Of a stretch of DNA of 64,000 bases, positions 36,357-45,981 are shown in pieces. The stretch spans positions 124,001 through 188,000 of the forward strand of contig JAILXV010000005.1 of assembly GCA_045430285.1 (NCBI GenBank), in the 5' to 3' direction. How positions within the stretch are numbered: the stretch's first letter is position 1; every line of letters begins with the position of its first letter. Made by a program: the position numbers and the translations under genes. Source of the DNA: Agarilytica sp045430285 (GTDB lineage: Bacteria; Pseudomonadota; Gammaproteobacteria; Pseudomonadales; Cellvibrionaceae). The notes under the pieces were generated by a model. The model searched no databases, had not been told where the DNA came from, and saw nothing but the letters and a program-made list of their open reading frames with translations.

Positions 36357-36487
36357 AGGTCGCTCCTCCTATATTTATTGAATTTTGAAGTGATTATTCG
36401 AATTTTGGCCATTCGACTCCGACGCACGCCGCGAGAGATGGCTAACTTGTCAAGAGTGCATCAATCACTTATATTTATCAAATAGAT

Positions 36488-36503
36488 TTAATTGAACAAT
36501 TAA
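36488..36503. promoter_or_regulatory. Putative LysR operator, scoA / lysR
   Basis: Perfect inverted repeat TTAATTG-AA-CAATTAA in the divergent intergenic region. It sits just upstream of a TATAAT (36519-36524) that could be the -10 of the LysR gene. LysR sites are usually short palindromes with a T-N11-A core, which this fits. Confidence 0.5.
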
Positions 36504-36553
36504 TTTGTTTTTTAAATATATAATATGCGCCTCTTCCTTGAAGGAATAAAGAT

Positions 36554-37468
36554 GTGAGCACCGTTAAGCAAGTCCGTGCGTTTGTGGCCGTGGCAAAAAC
36601 CCAAAGCTTCGCTGAAGCATGCGGGGTGATCAATTTGTCTCAGCCTGCGCTGAGTATTGCGATCAAAAACCTGGAGTCCGAGGTGGGAGGGCCGCTGCTC
36701 ACCCGCACAACGCGCACGCTGTCACTTACCCCCGAAGGTGTCGAATTTTTACCCGTGGCAGAACGGCTACTGCACGATTGGGATTCTGCCTTCGATGACA
36801 TTCATAACCTGTTCTCCCTCAGGCGGGGGAAAATCAGCATTGCGGCCATGCCTTCCTTTGCATGCAATTTACTGCCTCAGGTCTTTGTGGAATACCGAAA
36901 GCTACATCCTGGCGTCAACATCAGTGTGCAAGATGTTATCGCAGAAGAAGTCGTCGCCTTGGTAAGGTCGGGGAGAATGGAAATAGGGATCTCATTTGAT
37001 CCTGGCGATAGCGAAGATCTTAAGTTCACCCCATTGTTCCAAGATCAGTTCATCGCGGTACTGCCCAGCGATAGTGCTTATGCACAGGACTCAACAATAA
37101 CGTGGGAAATATTACTTCGAAAAGACTTTATCGCACTTCAAAAGCCCGCCAGCATCAGAGCATTGTTGGAGCACACACTAAGCAAACACGATATGAATTT
37201 GTCCGTCACGTACGAAACCAACCAGCTCGCGACTATTGGCCGAATGGTAGCAAGCGGACTCGGCGTGAGCGCTGTACCGGCCTTGTGTGAATCACAAATG
37301 CAAGAGATGGGCGCAGTATGCCTTCCCATTGAAAATCCTGCCGTCATGCGTCAAGTCGGCATCATCACCCGTCGCCGCTATCCTCTCTCTATAGCCGCTT
37401 CGGCATTACAAGAGGTCATGCTCAATATGTGGCCAACAAAAAAACAGGACTCAACAAATGATTATTGA
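36554..37468 (+). CDS. LysR-family regulator divergent from scoAB
   Basis: A 304-residue regulator with an N-terminal winged HTH (VRAFVAVAKTQSFAEACGVINLSQPALSIAIKNLE) and a C-terminal effector domain (GKISIAAMPSFACNLLPQVFVEYRKLHPG...). The start is a GTG with AAGGA 8 nt upstream. The divergent arrangement with scoA points to control of the CoA-transferase operon, with acetoacetate or 3-hydroxybutyrate as possible inducer. That is inferred from position; the sequence does not show the ligand. Confidence 0.9.
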   Translation: MSTVKQVRAFVAVAKTQSFAEACGVINLSQPALSIAIKNLESEVGGPLLTRTTRTLSLTPEGVEFLPVAERLLHDWDSAFDDIHNLFSLRRGKISIAAMPSFACNLLPQVFVEYRKLHPGVNISVQDVIAEEVVALVRSGRMEIGISFDPGDSEDLKFTPLFQDQFIAVLPSDSAYAQDSTITWEILLRKDFIALQKPASIRALLEHTLSKHDMNLSVTYETNQLATIGRMVASGLGVSAVPALCESQMQEMGAVCLPIENPAVMRQVGIITRRRYPLSIAASALQEVMLNMWPTKKQDSTNDY

Positions 37469-37565
37469 TTTAACTGATTGTTTGTCACACAAAATTTTGT
37501 CCTGTAATCTACACAACCTGAATATATCTATGGCCATTAGAATCCCATAATAATTTGAGGCCCCT

Positions 37566-38210
37566 ATGACAGTACGCATTATCATCGCTGACGATCACCC
37601 ACTTTTTCGCAGTGCGCTTATCCAAACAATCAGTAACTTTACCCAGCCACAACAGCCTATCGAATGCATATCGTGCAATTCATTAGAAGAAGTTCACAAT
37701 TGTTTGGAGTCCGACGTTGATCCTGACTTGGTATTACTTGATTTACATATGCCAGGTACGAATGGTTTTGCTGGATTGGTGAATCTACGAGGGTGCTTTC
37801 CCGAAATTCCTATTGCAATGATTTCTGGGGATGACAACCCAAAAGTTGTGAGCCACGCCGAGCTATTGGGTGCGATTGGCTTTCTGTCCAAGTCATTGGA
37901 TGCAACACAATTAGAATCAGTGATTATTGGACTACTACAAGGACAGCCATGGTTCGATAAAAGCAATAGTGAAGAGGATGAAGAGCTTCAAGAAATTGCC
38001 CGCCGAGTCGCCTCACTTACGCCTCACCAGTTCCGTGTTTTTTCAATGCTTAGCCAAGGGATGCTCAATAAGCAGATTGCCTTTGAACTCGACATTACGG
38101 AAACAACAGTGAAATCTCACGTTACTGCCATTCTACGTAAATTGGGCCTGAGAAAACGCACCGAAGTCATTCTTCTATCTCAACGCTTCGAAACGCCGGT
38201 AGAAGATTAA
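37566..38210 (+). CDS. crbR: NarL/FixJ response regulator, CrbR-like
   Basis: A 214-residue response regulator with an N-terminal receiver (IIADDHPLFRSALIQTI; phospho-acceptor D59 in LVLLDLHMPG; Lys in FLSKSL) and a C-terminal LuxR HTH (LTPHQFRVFSMLSQGMLNKQIAFELDITETTVKSHVTAILRKLG). It converges with the large sensor kinase 18 nt away. In Vibrio and Pseudomonas the pair CrbS-CrbR (also ErdR-like) activates acetyl-CoA synthetase during the acetate switch; the same architecture here suggests short-chain acid metabolism. The symbol rests on architecture and pairing. Confidence 0.75.
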   Translation: MTVRIIIADDHPLFRSALIQTISNFTQPQQPIECISCNSLEEVHNCLESDVDPDLVLLDLHMPGTNGFAGLVNLRGCFPEIPIAMISGDDNPKVVSHAELLGAIGFLSKSLDATQLESVIIGLLQGQPWFDKSNSEEDEELQEIARRVASLTPHQFRVFSMLSQGMLNKQIAFELDITETTVKSHVTAILRKLGLRKRTEVILLSQRFETPVED

Positions 38211-38227
38211 CAGCATAAAGCGTTACG

Positions 38228-41200
38228 CTATTTTCGCGTAACAACCGTACCCTCTAAGCTTTTTATTCCGTTAATTCTGGCCAAAACAGACCAGAGCGCA
38301 GCCGCTTTAAGCGGTTTCCTTAAAAAGAAATATGCATGAGATTTCGCTTGCGCACGAACATCATTATTTTGGTCGGCAGAAATCACGACGATCGGCGCAT
38401 CCGCGCCAAACTTTTCTTTAAATTGCTCAGCAACTTCAATACCCGTAACGCCGTCATTCAGATGATAGTCCACAAGTAAGGCGTCCGGCTCCCAAGGAAG
38501 ATCATCCGTCCATTCTGTAACGCCATGAAAAACACAGCCCCAGGTTTCAAGCACCGCCTTCATACCATCCAAAATAGTGGCTTCATTGTCAATGCAGAGC
38601 ATCTTCATTCCAGATAGAACCGATTCTCTTGGTGCTGGTGCCTCTACATCATTAAAGCCTGAGATGTAACGTTTTTCGTCTCTCGGCATCGTCAGACGGA
38701 AGACACTGCCCTTCCCTAGCGTCGACTCCACTTTGATCTTTATCTCCAATAACTGACACAAACGTTGCACAGTAGCCAACCCCAGGCCCAAACCACCGTC
38801 CTGCATATTTTTGTCTAAACGGTGAAATTCTTTAAAAATATCGTCCTTCTCAACATCCGGAATTCCCTTGCCCTGATCCCATACCTCAATGTGAATATGC
38901 GTTTTTGTCCGCCGACATCCCACCAAAACCTTACCTTTCGCTGTATAGCGAATAGCATTGGATAATAAATTTTGAAGGATTCGTTTCAACAAGTTTTCAT
39001 CGGACGTGACTGCCAGAGAGCTATAGCAACAATGTAACACTAACGACTTTTTCTGAGCAATAATCGAAAAATCTTTGTGTAAAGATGACAGTAGCTCACC
39101 GATACAAAATGTTTTCTCATTAACCCGCATCTCCCCTGAATCGAGTTTAGCAATCGCAAGTAATTCACTAATAATGGCATCTGCTGAGTGAAGGGAATGA
39201 TCCAAGTTACTGAGTAATTTGGTTGTTTCTGGATCACTAATTTTATGCGTTAAAGCTGTAGCAAATAACTTTGCGGCATTTAACGGTTGAATTAAATCAT
39301 GTCCTGCCGCGGCTAAAAAATGCGTCTTTTTATGATTCGCATCACGCAACTGGCGGTTAGCCATCTGCAATTCTTCCGTACGCTCTTTCACACGAGTTTC
39401 CAAAGTTGCTCGGGTTTCTTCAAGCGCACTCACGGTTTCCTGGTAATTGGTAATATCCGTATAGGTCGAGACAAACCCGCCTTCTGCCATAGCTGCACCC
39501 TGAACCTCAAGCACTCGCCCCGTATAATGCGTATACGTGTGGACAGAAGCACTGCCCGCAGACATAAGCTTTAAACGCTTATTTACATACTGACCAAGCG
39601 CCTTTCCTTGCAATCCATTTTTTGTGGCATTATACCGAATCAAATCAGCGACAGAGCGTCCGACATGAACCATACCAGGCGGGTATTCAAAAAAGTCCAG
39701 GTAACTACGATTCCAGGCAACCAAATTCAGCTGAGAATCAACCACACTGATTCCCTGACGAATATTGTCGATGCTCTCTTGAAGTAACTCTCGCCCAAAC
39801 TGGAAAATCTGCGTCGTCTTATCCAGCAGCGCCTCACTCTCTTGCTCCCCTGTAAACGAGTTTTCGATCACATGCCTCGCAGAGACTGAACCAACGACGC
39901 CAGACAATATATTTTCTACAAGACGAATATCCTCGTTATTTGCGTATCCCCGAGCAGCCGTCAACTTAGGATAGGCTTTTAACGCAAGCTCAGTTTGATC
40001 CGCCCCAAGAAAGCGTGTGAGGAGAATTCTTAATTCAGACAGCGTAACCGCACGACTCTCTTTAAGGGTTGTTTCGCTAAATAATCGAGTAGGCCCCTTT
40101 GACCACAACACAAAACATAAAAAGTTAGCCGCTAAACTCCATACAACGCCGTTTGTGAGTCGCCCCCATGAATCAAACCCGAATAGCGCCGTCGGCCGCA
40201 ACCAAGATAAATCAAAAGGCCCATGGACCAATACAGATGAATGCACAATCCCCGCATCTACGATCTCTGGCAGTAATAAGGTGTAAAACCAAACAGCAAA
40301 CCCTGCACATAAACCAACGATCGCTGCAGAGGATAAATTCGACCGCCTGTTTGCGTTCAGGGTCAAGCTAAAAAACAAGCTCGGCGTAAACTGGGCCACC
40401 AGTGCAAACGACAACAACCCAATGGCGCCGAGATTTGTATGGTTCGACAACAGATGGTAATACCCGTACGCCAAAATCATCAACGCGGCTATGATGCCAC
40501 GCCGAATATTACGAAGAATCTTCCGGACATCTTCTTTTTTTCTCAGGTCAACCCAACGCGACCGCAATAGATAGGGCATCACAAGTTCATTGCACGCCAT
40601 CGTCGACATGGCAACACACGCCAAAATCACCATACTGCTACCTGCGGAAAACCCGCCGATATAAGTAAACAGCGCTAACCCTGTGCGCCCAGCCACTATT
40701 GGTAAACCCAGTACATATTGTTCGGAGACAATCCCAAGATCATCGAAAATTAATAAGCCCGCGTAACCAATTGGCAGAGTGCACAAACCAAAAATAATGA
40801 GATAAGTCGGGAAAAACCATCTGACGGTATCCAAACCCGCCGCATTTTCACTTTCAACACTCAACACATGAAATTGTCGCGGCAGACACACAACAGCCAC
40901 TAACCCAAGCACAACCGCCGTTAAATACCCGTTGTTATCATTTTTTCGAGCCTCAATTTCCAATGCCAGAACGTCGCTCTGCGCAACTCGCAAGAAAATA
41001 TCCTCAACGCCATCAAACATAACCGTCGAAACAAATACCGCCAAAAAGATAAAAGCGGATAATTTCACAATAGCCTCAAAGGCTATGGCGATCATCAGCC
41101 CGTTATGCTGCTCCCGAGAGTCTTGATAACGAGTACCAAACATAATTGAAAAAAAACCAAGTACAACAGCAATCACCAGCGCTGTATCAATATGCGCTAT

Positions 41201-41674
41201 CTGACTGCCGGCCTGATCAAGCTGAAGGTCGGCGGTAGATAGCAAATGATAATTTTGTGTGATCGCTTTAATCTGCAGTGCGATATACGGAACAAGTAAA
41301 GCGATAGATACCAGCGTAACAAGTACCGCTAACGTGCGTGACCTGCCGTAGCTGACCGCCAAATAATCCGCAATAGACGTGATGTTGGTACGCTTGCTTT
41401 CTGCAACGAGTTTTTTTAAAAAAGGAGAGAAGAAAAAGAATAGGACAATGGCACCGAGAAACGTCGGCGGGAAATACCAACCGTTGTTGACTGCTTGAGC
41501 AGTAATCCCGTAAAAACTCCACGCACTGCAATATATGGTAACGCCTAGACCAATAATAATCGGCTTGTATCGCCTAATGACCTGCTCTTTAAGCCGATCC
41601 CCCCATGATGCGATAAAAAACAACACGCACAAATACCCGAGAGACCATAGGAGTATGTAGCCTTCGCTGATCAT
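38228..41674 (-). CDS. crbS: SSS-type hybrid sensor kinase, CrbS/CbrA-like
   Basis: An 1148-residue hybrid kinase. The first ~500 residues form a sodium/solute-symporter-like module with about 13 membrane helices (SAWSFYGITAQAVNNGWYF, SIADYLAVSYGRSR). A PAS domain lies at about 630-750, followed by a coiled coil. The HisKA H-box AAAGHDLIQPLNAAKLF has H792. The HATPase has DQGKGIPDVEKDDIFKEFHRLD and GLGLGLATVQRL. A C-terminal receiver has D1069 in LLVDYHLNDG. Family members sense or transport small acids; CrbS controls acetate use, CbrA carbon/nitrogen balance. It converges with crbR. The tail-to-tail layout and PHB neighbours favour CrbS. Confidence 0.88.
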   Translation of the reverse strand: MISEGYILLWSLGYLCVLFFIASWGDRLKEQVIRRYKPIIIGLGVTIYCSAWSFYGITAQAVNNGWYFPPTFLGAIVLFFFFSPFLKKLVAESKRTNITSIADYLAVSYGRSRTLAVLVTLVSIALLVPYIALQIKAITQNYHLLSTADLQLDQAGSQIAHIDTALVIAVVLGFFSIMFGTRYQDSREQHNGLMIAIAFEAIVKLSAFIFLAVFVSTVMFDGVEDIFLRVAQSDVLALEIEARKNDNNGYLTAVVLGLVAVVCLPRQFHVLSVESENAAGLDTVRWFFPTYLIIFGLCTLPIGYAGLLIFDDLGIVSEQYVLGLPIVAGRTGLALFTYIGGFSAGSSMVILACVAMSTMACNELVMPYLLRSRWVDLRKKEDVRKILRNIRRGIIAALMILAYGYYHLLSNHTNLGAIGLLSFALVAQFTPSLFFSLTLNANRRSNLSSAAIVGLCAGFAVWFYTLLLPEIVDAGIVHSSVLVHGPFDLSWLRPTALFGFDSWGRLTNGVVWSLAANFLCFVLWSKGPTRLFSETTLKESRAVTLSELRILLTRFLGADQTELALKAYPKLTAARGYANNEDIRLVENILSGVVGSVSARHVIENSFTGEQESEALLDKTTQIFQFGRELLQESIDNIRQGISVVDSQLNLVAWNRSYLDFFEYPPGMVHVGRSVADLIRYNATKNGLQGKALGQYVNKRLKLMSAGSASVHTYTHYTGRVLEVQGAAMAEGGFVSTYTDITNYQETVSALEETRATLETRVKERTEELQMANRQLRDANHKKTHFLAAAGHDLIQPLNAAKLFATALTHKISDPETTKLLSNLDHSLHSADAIISELLAIAKLDSGEMRVNEKTFCIGELLSSLHKDFSIIAQKKSLVLHCCYSSLAVTSDENLLKRILQNLLSNAIRYTAKGKVLVGCRRTKTHIHIEVWDQGKGIPDVEKDDIFKEFHRLDKNMQDGGLGLGLATVQRLCQLLEIKIKVESTLGKGSVFRLTMPRDEKRYISGFNDVEAPAPRESVLSGMKMLCIDNEATILDGMKAVLETWGCVFHGVTEWTDDLPWEPDALLVDYHLNDGVTGIEVAEQFKEKFGADAPIVVISADQNNDVRAQAKSHAYFFLRKPLKAAALWSVLARINGIKSLEGTVVTRK

Positions 41675-41989
41675 ATCGCTATTACCCGCAGCCTTCTTTT
41701 ATACAACATAAACAGATTATTCTTCTTCGTTTGTGTATTGGGCAGCCCTCTATGCGAAGCTTGGGGGTTGGCAATAGAGAAATTCGCTGAAAACAGTGTT
41801 TTAAGAATAAGCTCAAAGCCTTGTACGATCAAATTCCCCAGAATAATGAGAGCAAGAAGACCACTCCTAACGACGGGCAACGAGAAAAGAAAGTGGTATT
41901 CATTGAGCGATACGTATGTGGGACCGAGGGAGGGGTAGTAGAAAATGCAGTTGATTTGGGGGCTACGACGTAACCCCCAGAAAAAGCGT
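41675..41989. other. Gap between permease and sensor kinase, with hairpin
   Basis: About 315 bp upstream of crbS and downstream of the permease. It holds a stem GGGGG-c-TAC / GTA-a-CCCCC at 41958-41978, 12 nt past the permease stop, which may end that transcript although no T-run follows. No other feature seen. Confidence 0.4.
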
Positions 41990-43297
41990 CTAGAAGATAA
42001 TAAAACAAGCAATCGCGACAATCGTTCCCAAAAGAGGAATCACCAAGGTTAACGCGGCCATTGGTCCGTATGCATCTCTATGAGTCTCGTTACATATGGC
42101 TCTGATGGTCGTCACCACATACCCATTGTGAGGCAAACTATCTAATGCCCCAGAAGAGATTGCCACAACGCGATGCAGAGCCTCAGGGTCCACTCCTGCA
42201 TCTATATAATGGGGAGCCAACACCGGCAGTGCGATACTTTGCCCTCCAGACGCTGAACCCGTCATTGCTGCAATTGCACTCACAGCGACAGCAGCCCCAA
42301 TTAACTCATTCCCTGGGATATTAGTAATAGCGTTTACGGCCATATCGAACGCTGGTGACGCTTCAGCAACAAAACCGAACCCCACAACAGCGGAAGTATT
42401 GGCGATAGCAATGACCGCCCCTGTCGTGCCATGAGCAACCACTTTATCCAGCCCCTCCATACTACGATGTGCCACCACCCAAGCCGCCAAACAGCCTGAA
42501 GCCAAAGACATGACTAAAGAAAACTTACCGTATTCTTCATGAAAAACGAAAGTGATCACCAACACCGTCAAAATAGGAATTATTGACGCCCAAAAAGCCG
42601 GCAAAGTAGTAGGATCTTTAATCAAGGGGTCATCTGAGCGCTCCATAAAGGTTTCACCTCTGGCAACAGCCCTTTTCACCATATAACTCAACCACCAGAA
42701 ACCAAAAGTCGCCATAAATATGGCCACAAAAATACTCACTTCCCATCCTGCGTATGGTGTTGTCCCTAAATGTTCCACAGGAATCCAATTTTGAATTTCT
42801 GGCGAACCAGCAGAGGTCATTGTAAAGGTCACTGAACCAAAGCCCATCGCAGCAGGAATAAAGCGTCGCGGTAAACCGGCTTGTTTAAACAAACTTAAAG
42901 CCATTGGGTAAACAGAAAAAGCCACCACAAAGAGGCTAACGCCACCGTAAGTCATGACTGCACACGCAATAATGATTGCCGCGACTGCATTGCGCATACC
43001 GAGATATTCAACAACCGTTAAGGCAATCTTGTCCGCCGCACCCGACTCTTCCATAAACTTGCCAAATAACGACCCTAGCAAGAACATAAAGAACCAGCTT
43101 TCAAGGAATGTAGCAAAGCCCTCCATATAAGTAGTTATCAAACTGATGTTATCCGTGACCTCAGGAACAATAGGAATCCCCCCCGTCAAAGCCACCAAAA
43201 CTGCGCACAATGGCGCCGCAATCATCAAATTCATTCCTCTAATCGTCAAAATCACGAGCAAAATCAATGCTCCGATTAACCCCAGCATACTGATCAT
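41990..43297 (-). CDS. GntP-family permease, candidate 3-hydroxybutyrate transporter
   Basis: A 435-residue membrane protein with 12 or more predicted helices and GntP/ion-transporter features: an N-terminal GLIGALILLVILTIRGMNLMIAAPLCAVLVALTGG, a middle MTYGGVSLFVVAFSVYPMALSLFKQAGLPRRFIPAAMGFGS, and a C-terminal SGALDSLPHNGYVVTTIRAICNETH. GntP relatives carry gluconate or, beside bdhA genes, hydroxybutyrate. ATG 43297 has AAGG 6 nt upstream; the longer frame adds 26 residues without membrane character. It is divergent from the TonB receptor. The substrate is inferred from neighbours. Confidence 0.8.
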   Translation of the reverse strand: MISMLGLIGALILLVILTIRGMNLMIAAPLCAVLVALTGGIPIVPEVTDNISLITTYMEGFATFLESWFFMFLLGSLFGKFMEESGAADKIALTVVEYLGMRNAVAAIIIACAVMTYGGVSLFVVAFSVYPMALSLFKQAGLPRRFIPAAMGFGSVTFTMTSAGSPEIQNWIPVEHLGTTPYAGWEVSIFVAIFMATFGFWWLSYMVKRAVARGETFMERSDDPLIKDPTTLPAFWASIIPILTVLVITFVFHEEYGKFSLVMSLASGCLAAWVVAHRSMEGLDKVVAHGTTGAVIAIANTSAVVGFGFVAEASPAFDMAVNAITNIPGNELIGAAVAVSAIAAMTGSASGGQSIALPVLAPHYIDAGVDPEALHRVVAISSGALDSLPHNGYVVTTIRAICNETHRDAYGPMAALTLVIPLLGTIVAIACFIIF

Positions 43298-43609
43298 ATT
43301 TGGCCTTAAGTAAAAATCTAATTGTTTCGTCGAATTATAGACAGTGTTAACGACCCATGAGTGTAGTTCCACCACTTACATGAGTGAAGTTTATTTTATT
43401 AAATTGATCAAAATCCAGGCAATCGCTCAATTAATAAGCTAAACCTTTAGCTAAGTGCTCTAAAAGCATTTGACATGAAATGGAATAATAAAAACAGACC
43501 TAATATTTAGGGTTGCTGGATCAGATCAAATAGCATTAGAATGCTTCCGATAAACACATGATTACAAAAAAATAATACATCAACGAGGATAACCACACAG
43601 GTGTGCATC
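43298..43609. other. Divergent promoter region, permease / TonB receptor
   Basis: About 310 bp of AT-rich sequence that must contain both promoters. It includes TTGATCAA (43404-43411 region) and a GATCAGATCA direct repeat about 90 bp upstream of the receptor start. Neither is a confident operator. Confidence 0.4.
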
Positions 43610-45892
43610 ATGAAAAAAACTAAACTATCGTTAAATCCTCTCGCTGCAGCGATCGCTTTTATGAGCGGTACTATAGCCCTTCCTCAAATCGCGGTTGCGC
43701 AAGACGAAGCCCGCGAAGAAGAAGAAGTGCTAGTTGTATCTGCTCGTCGCCGTGATGAGACTTTGCAAGAAGTACCTATTTCTCTTTCTTCATTTTCTGG
43801 AGATGCAATGGAGAAAACTGGGATAACTGACCTTGTCGCTCTTGGCGCGTCAGCTCCAAACACAACATTAAAGACGTCACGTGCGACAAACAACACATTA
43901 AGCGCGTTTATTCGTGGTGTTGGCCAGCAAGATCCTTTAGTAGGTTTTGAGGCTGGTGTCGGCATCTACATTGACGATATTTATCTAAACCGTCCGCAGG
44001 GTGCAGTTCTTGACGTATACGAAGTGGAGCGTGTTGAGATCCTTCGTGGGCCGCAAGGTACTTTGTACGGCCGAAACACTATAGGTGGCGCGGTTAAATA
44101 TGTAACTAAGCGTTTAAGCGATGAAACAACAGCAAGTGTGAAAGCATCTGTTGGTACATACGACCAAGCCGATTTAATCCTTGCAGGTAGCACACCATTA
44201 GCTGACGACACGCTTCGCATCGGCGGTGCTATTGCATCCCTCCACCGAGACGGTTTTGGTGAAAACGTACTTACTGGTCAAGACAACTACGATAAAGACA
44301 GCGTCGCTGCTCGCGCTACTGTTGAGGCAACGCCTTCAGATGAACTGTTCATCCGTGTTGTAGCCGACTACGTTTACGACACTTCTAACCCACGCCATGG
44401 TCACTCTATTGTCGACGGGAACACTCGTGACGTATTCGATACGGCTGCGGGTGTCGATGACTGGCTAGAAAATGGTGGTTCTAACTTAACTGATAACTTC
44501 TTTGAAGGCTTCGGCGTTGCAGCAAGTGTTGAATATGAAATTAGTGATGAATTGACATTCAAATCCATTACTGCATACCGTGAAGACGAAACCAATAACA
44601 AGATCGATTTTACTGATGCATTTGCGCCATTTTTCGATGCGCCACTCATATATGAAAACGATCAACTTAGCCAAGAGTTTCAAGTAACTTTCAACTTCGA
44701 ACGTGTACAAGGCTTGGCAGGCGTTTACTTCCTAGACTCCTATGCGATGAACGAGTTCGATGTATTACTCGGCTCTGCTGCCTACACATTTGCTGAAGTT
44801 GATACCTTTAGCTCGGCTGCATTTTTTGACCTAAGCTATGACGTTTCTGACACAATAGCTCTTGGATTCGGCCTTCGCTACACTCAAGACAAAAAAGACT
44901 TCAACAGCTTTAAAGCCAGCTATACATTCGGAGACAATGGGGTTTTACTTTCTCCAGCGTTCGGCGGAAATGGCATAATTGACGCAAATGGCGACGGTAT
45001 CGAAGATGCCCCAATCCTAGATCCAGTTACTGGTCAAGAAATATCACCTAACTTCGTTGCAGATCGAACAGACGATGCGGTTACGCCGAAGTTAAGCATC
45101 AGCTGGCAGCCTGTCGACGAGCATCATGTTTACGCTTCTTACAGTCAAGGCTATAAGGGTGGCGGTTATGACCCTCGAGGAAACTATGCTCTAGCAGTGG
45201 CTCAAGAAGGCTTCGAACCCGAGACAGTTGACGCTTACGAACTTGGTATAAAATCAACGTTCTTAGACGGCGCAATATCAACCAACATTGCTGGGTTCTA
45301 TAGCGATTACACCGACGTTCAAATCCCTGGCTCAACTCTTGTTGATTCAGATGGTGATGGCGTAACGGACACCTTTGATGGCGCAGTAACAAATGCTGGT
45401 GAAGCAACTATTCACGGTGTAGAAATTGACGTTACCGCAAACTTGACCGACAACCTCACATCGAAACTTGCATTAGGTCTCATTAACGCTGAATACGATG
45501 AGTTTGTAGGTCGAGACGATGACGGTGAGCTTATCAATATCGCTGATCAACGTAATTTCCAGAACACCCCTGAAACTACCGGCTCGTTCTCTTTAATCTA
45601 CTCTATGGATGCTGGACCTGGCGAACTTACTTTAAATGGTACGGCTTCATATACAAGCTTTACTCAGCAGTTCGAAGTTCCAGGCCCACTAGACCAACCA
45701 GGCTATGCATTATTTAACCTGAGCGCAGTGTGGACGTCCGACGATGACAAGTGGCAAGCAGGTATCCACGGTCGCAACCTTTCTGATAAAGAGTACAGAG
45801 TTGCCGGATACAGCTTTGGAGCAGGTATACAAACTGCTTTCTACGGAAATCCACGTACTGTAACTGCAACAGTTAAATACAACTTGTTCTAA
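43610..45892 (+). CDS. TonB-dependent outer-membrane receptor
   Basis: A 760-residue receptor. A signal peptide ends near IAVAQ (residue 32). The TonB-box-like EEVLVVSAR precedes the plug domain (QEVPISLSSFSGDAM, FIRGVGQQDP, VGIYIDDIYLNRPQG, VERVEILRGPQGTLYGRNTIGGAV). The barrel ends in a C-terminal aromatic (VKYNLF). ATG 43610 has GGTG about 7 nt upstream; a GTG nine bases earlier is the alternative. Two aspartate loops, DANGDGIED (from residue 458) and DSDGDGVTD (from 579), look like calcium sites in surface loops. Lying between the permease and the depolymerase, it may take up hydroxybutyrate oligomers; the substrate is unproven. Confidence 0.88.
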   Translation: MKKTKLSLNPLAAAIAFMSGTIALPQIAVAQDEAREEEEVLVVSARRRDETLQEVPISLSSFSGDAMEKTGITDLVALGASAPNTTLKTSRATNNTLSAFIRGVGQQDPLVGFEAGVGIYIDDIYLNRPQGAVLDVYEVERVEILRGPQGTLYGRNTIGGAVKYVTKRLSDETTASVKASVGTYDQADLILAGSTPLADDTLRIGGAIASLHRDGFGENVLTGQDNYDKDSVAARATVEATPSDELFIRVVADYVYDTSNPRHGHSIVDGNTRDVFDTAAGVDDWLENGGSNLTDNFFEGFGVAASVEYEISDELTFKSITAYREDETNNKIDFTDAFAPFFDAPLIYENDQLSQEFQVTFNFERVQGLAGVYFLDSYAMNEFDVLLGSAAYTFAEVDTFSSAAFFDLSYDVSDTIALGFGLRYTQDKKDFNSFKASYTFGDNGVLLSPAFGGNGIIDANGDGIEDAPILDPVTGQEISPNFVADRTDDAVTPKLSISWQPVDEHHVYASYSQGYKGGGYDPRGNYALAVAQEGFEPETVDAYELGIKSTFLDGAISTNIAGFYSDYTDVQIPGSTLVDSDGDGVTDTFDGAVTNAGEATIHGVEIDVTANLTDNLTSKLALGLINAEYDEFVGRDDDGELINIADQRNFQNTPETTGSFSLIYSMDAGPGELTLNGTASYTSFTQQFEVPGPLDQPGYALFNLSAVWTSDDDKWQAGIHGRNLSDKEYRVAGYSFGAGIQTAFYGNPRTVTATVKYNLF

Positions 45893-45919
45893 GCTATCTT
45901 AGATTAAAGTATCGAATAA

Positions 45920-45945
45920 GGGCGCCTATATGGCGCCCTTTTTAT
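45920..45945 (+). terminator. Terminator of TonB receptor gene
   Basis: Perfect 7-bp stem GGGCGCC / GGCGCCC with loop TATAT, followed by TTTTTA, 28 nt past the receptor stop. It lies between convergent genes. Confidence 0.93.
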
Positions 45946-45981
45946 TTTGCATGAAAGAAAAACTAAACCTTGGTAAAGCGA

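Noticed and set aside
43404..43411. TTGATCAA in the permease / receptor gap as an Fnr site
   Set aside because: The Fnr consensus needs four bases between TTGAT and ATCAA; this palindrome is too short.
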